Of a stretch of 44,108 nucleotides of DNA, positions 43,708 to 44,108 are shown one piece after another. Made by a program: the position numbers and the translations under genes. Each line of letters starts with the position of its first letter. The stretch's first letter is position 1. Origin of the DNA: Methanobacteriota archaeon (GTDB lineage Archaea > Thermoplasmatota > Poseidoniia > Poseidoniales > Poseidoniaceae); assembly GCA_002722695.1 (NCBI GenBank), contig PBMS01000013.1, positions 1-44,108 of the forward strand, read 5' to 3'. The notes under the pieces are model-generated. The model made no database searches, was not told where the DNA came from, and saw nothing but the letters and a program-made list of their open reading frames with translations.

Positions 43708-44108
43708 ATGGGTAGCCCAACGGCTGAACAAAACGGTGGTCTGCGCGCCGTCATGCTAACCGCAGTCATGCTTCTGGCCCTGGCCCCTCTGAGCCACGTG
43801 CATGCCGAGAGTGAAGGGCATCCAGACAACCTGCAAGCTCAGAACATTCAGGCCACGTTCAACAGCGAGTCCGAAACGACTCTCATCACGTGGGACAACA
43901 TCGCAACGGCCGGCTCGGAGCTGCAGGGTTTGTTCAGCGCCACGTACCGTCTGTATCGGCACTCCGCACCGATCGATTCAACCAATCTTGACACCCTCAA
44001 TCACTTCAGCGAAGTTGACGCATGCGACGCTGGTTCGGCGGGTGGAAACCCGTTCAACTGCCAAGGAGGGACGCACCCCGGCCACACCTATGTCTTCCCC
44101 GTTGAGCC
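43708..44108 (+). CDS. Secreted protein, 3' end outside window
   Basis: An open frame of at least 133 codons running off the end. ATG 43708 is followed by a polar N-terminus, a hydrophobic signal stretch (VMLTAVMLLALAPLS) with likely cleavage near VHAES, then a beta-rich FN3-like start (NIQATFNSESETTLITWDN, YRLYRHSAPI) and a cysteine pair (DACDAG, NCQGG). It is probably another large surface protein. A TATA-like CATAGTGATAAC lies at 43673-43684. Confidence 0.7.
   Translation, partial: MGSPTAEQNGGLRAVMLTAVMLLALAPLSHVHAESEGHPDNLQAQNIQATFNSESETTLITWDNIATAGSELQGLFSATYRLYRHSAPIDSTNLDTLNHFSEVDACDAGSAGGNPFNCQGGTHPGHTYVFPVE

Noticed and set aside
1-44108. CRISPR array, insertion sequence, prophage or rRNA genes
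   Set aside because: No regularly spaced direct repeats, transposase, integrase, phage genes or rRNA stretches were seen; gaps between genes are all below 200 bp.

Overview
The window looks like a chromosomal segment of a planktonic archaeon, most probably a Marine Group II / Poseidoniales-type (Thermoplasmatota) genome. The archaeal markers are RadA, an archaeal-type initiator tRNA-Met, a RaSEA-like archaeosine radical-SAM protein, an AK6/Fap7-type kinase and a YchF GTPase with an NKxD motif. Many genes have an A/T-rich TATA-like box about 25-28 nt upstream of the start codon and no leader. Mixed in are bacterial-type metabolic genes (E. coli-like NADP isocitrate dehydrogenase, MaeB-type malic enzyme fusion, fused PabB-PabA) and very large secreted or anchored proteins, as is typical of that lineage. 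The lineage call is inference; no rRNA is present.

Layout. 1-5.9 kb (+): an alpha/beta hydrolase cut by the window edge, a RaSEA-like radical SAM protein, a small membrane protein paired with a large membrane protein that looks like a heme-copper oxidase subunit I without its metal ligands and with two C-terminal EF-hands, then a YchF-type GTPase. 5.9-17.7 kb (-): a 2773-aa anchored propeller/FN3 protein, aminodeoxychorismate lyase (PabC-like), a PabB-PabA fusion and a zinc-ribbon membrane protein, closely spaced. 17.9-20.2 kb (+): malic enzyme/phosphotransacetylase fusion. 20.2-22.1 kb (-): a three-gene cluster of an FGE-like membrane protein, a PTGES2-like thioredoxin/GST protein and a small hypothetical. 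22.1-26.5 kb: RlmH, membrane proteins, DUF2203, cobalamin adenosyltransferase, Nudix hydrolase and a DHH phosphoesterase. 26.5-29.7 kb (-): a coiled-coil protein, an RND/MMPL transporter and a four-helix membrane protein. 29.8-33.3 kb (+): an 1154-aa helical-repeat protein with a C-terminal PIN nuclease domain. 33.3-41.3 kb: a secreted FSH-type hydrolase with thrombospondin-3 repeats, isocitrate dehydrogenase, an OsmC-family protein, a hypothetical, a Reeler-like surface protein, FtsZ, RadA and a lipoprotein. 41.4-44.1 kb: initiator tRNA-Met, a helical protein, an AK6-type kinase, a CDP-alcohol phosphatidyltransferase and the start of another secreted protein.

How the parts fit. Icd and MaeB both make NADPH. 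PabBA and PabC together give a chorismate-to-p-aminobenzoate branch. RlmH, RaSEA, AK6 and the initiator tRNA serve translation. Several genes build an elaborate cell surface. The genome is very compact: no gap exceeds 300 bp, and convergent genes abut or overlap at their stop codons. The least explained items are the ligand-less oxidase-like protein with EF-hands, the solenoid-PIN protein, the cysteine-poor FGE-like protein and the duplicated short motifs in the cytoplasmic tail of the giant protein.
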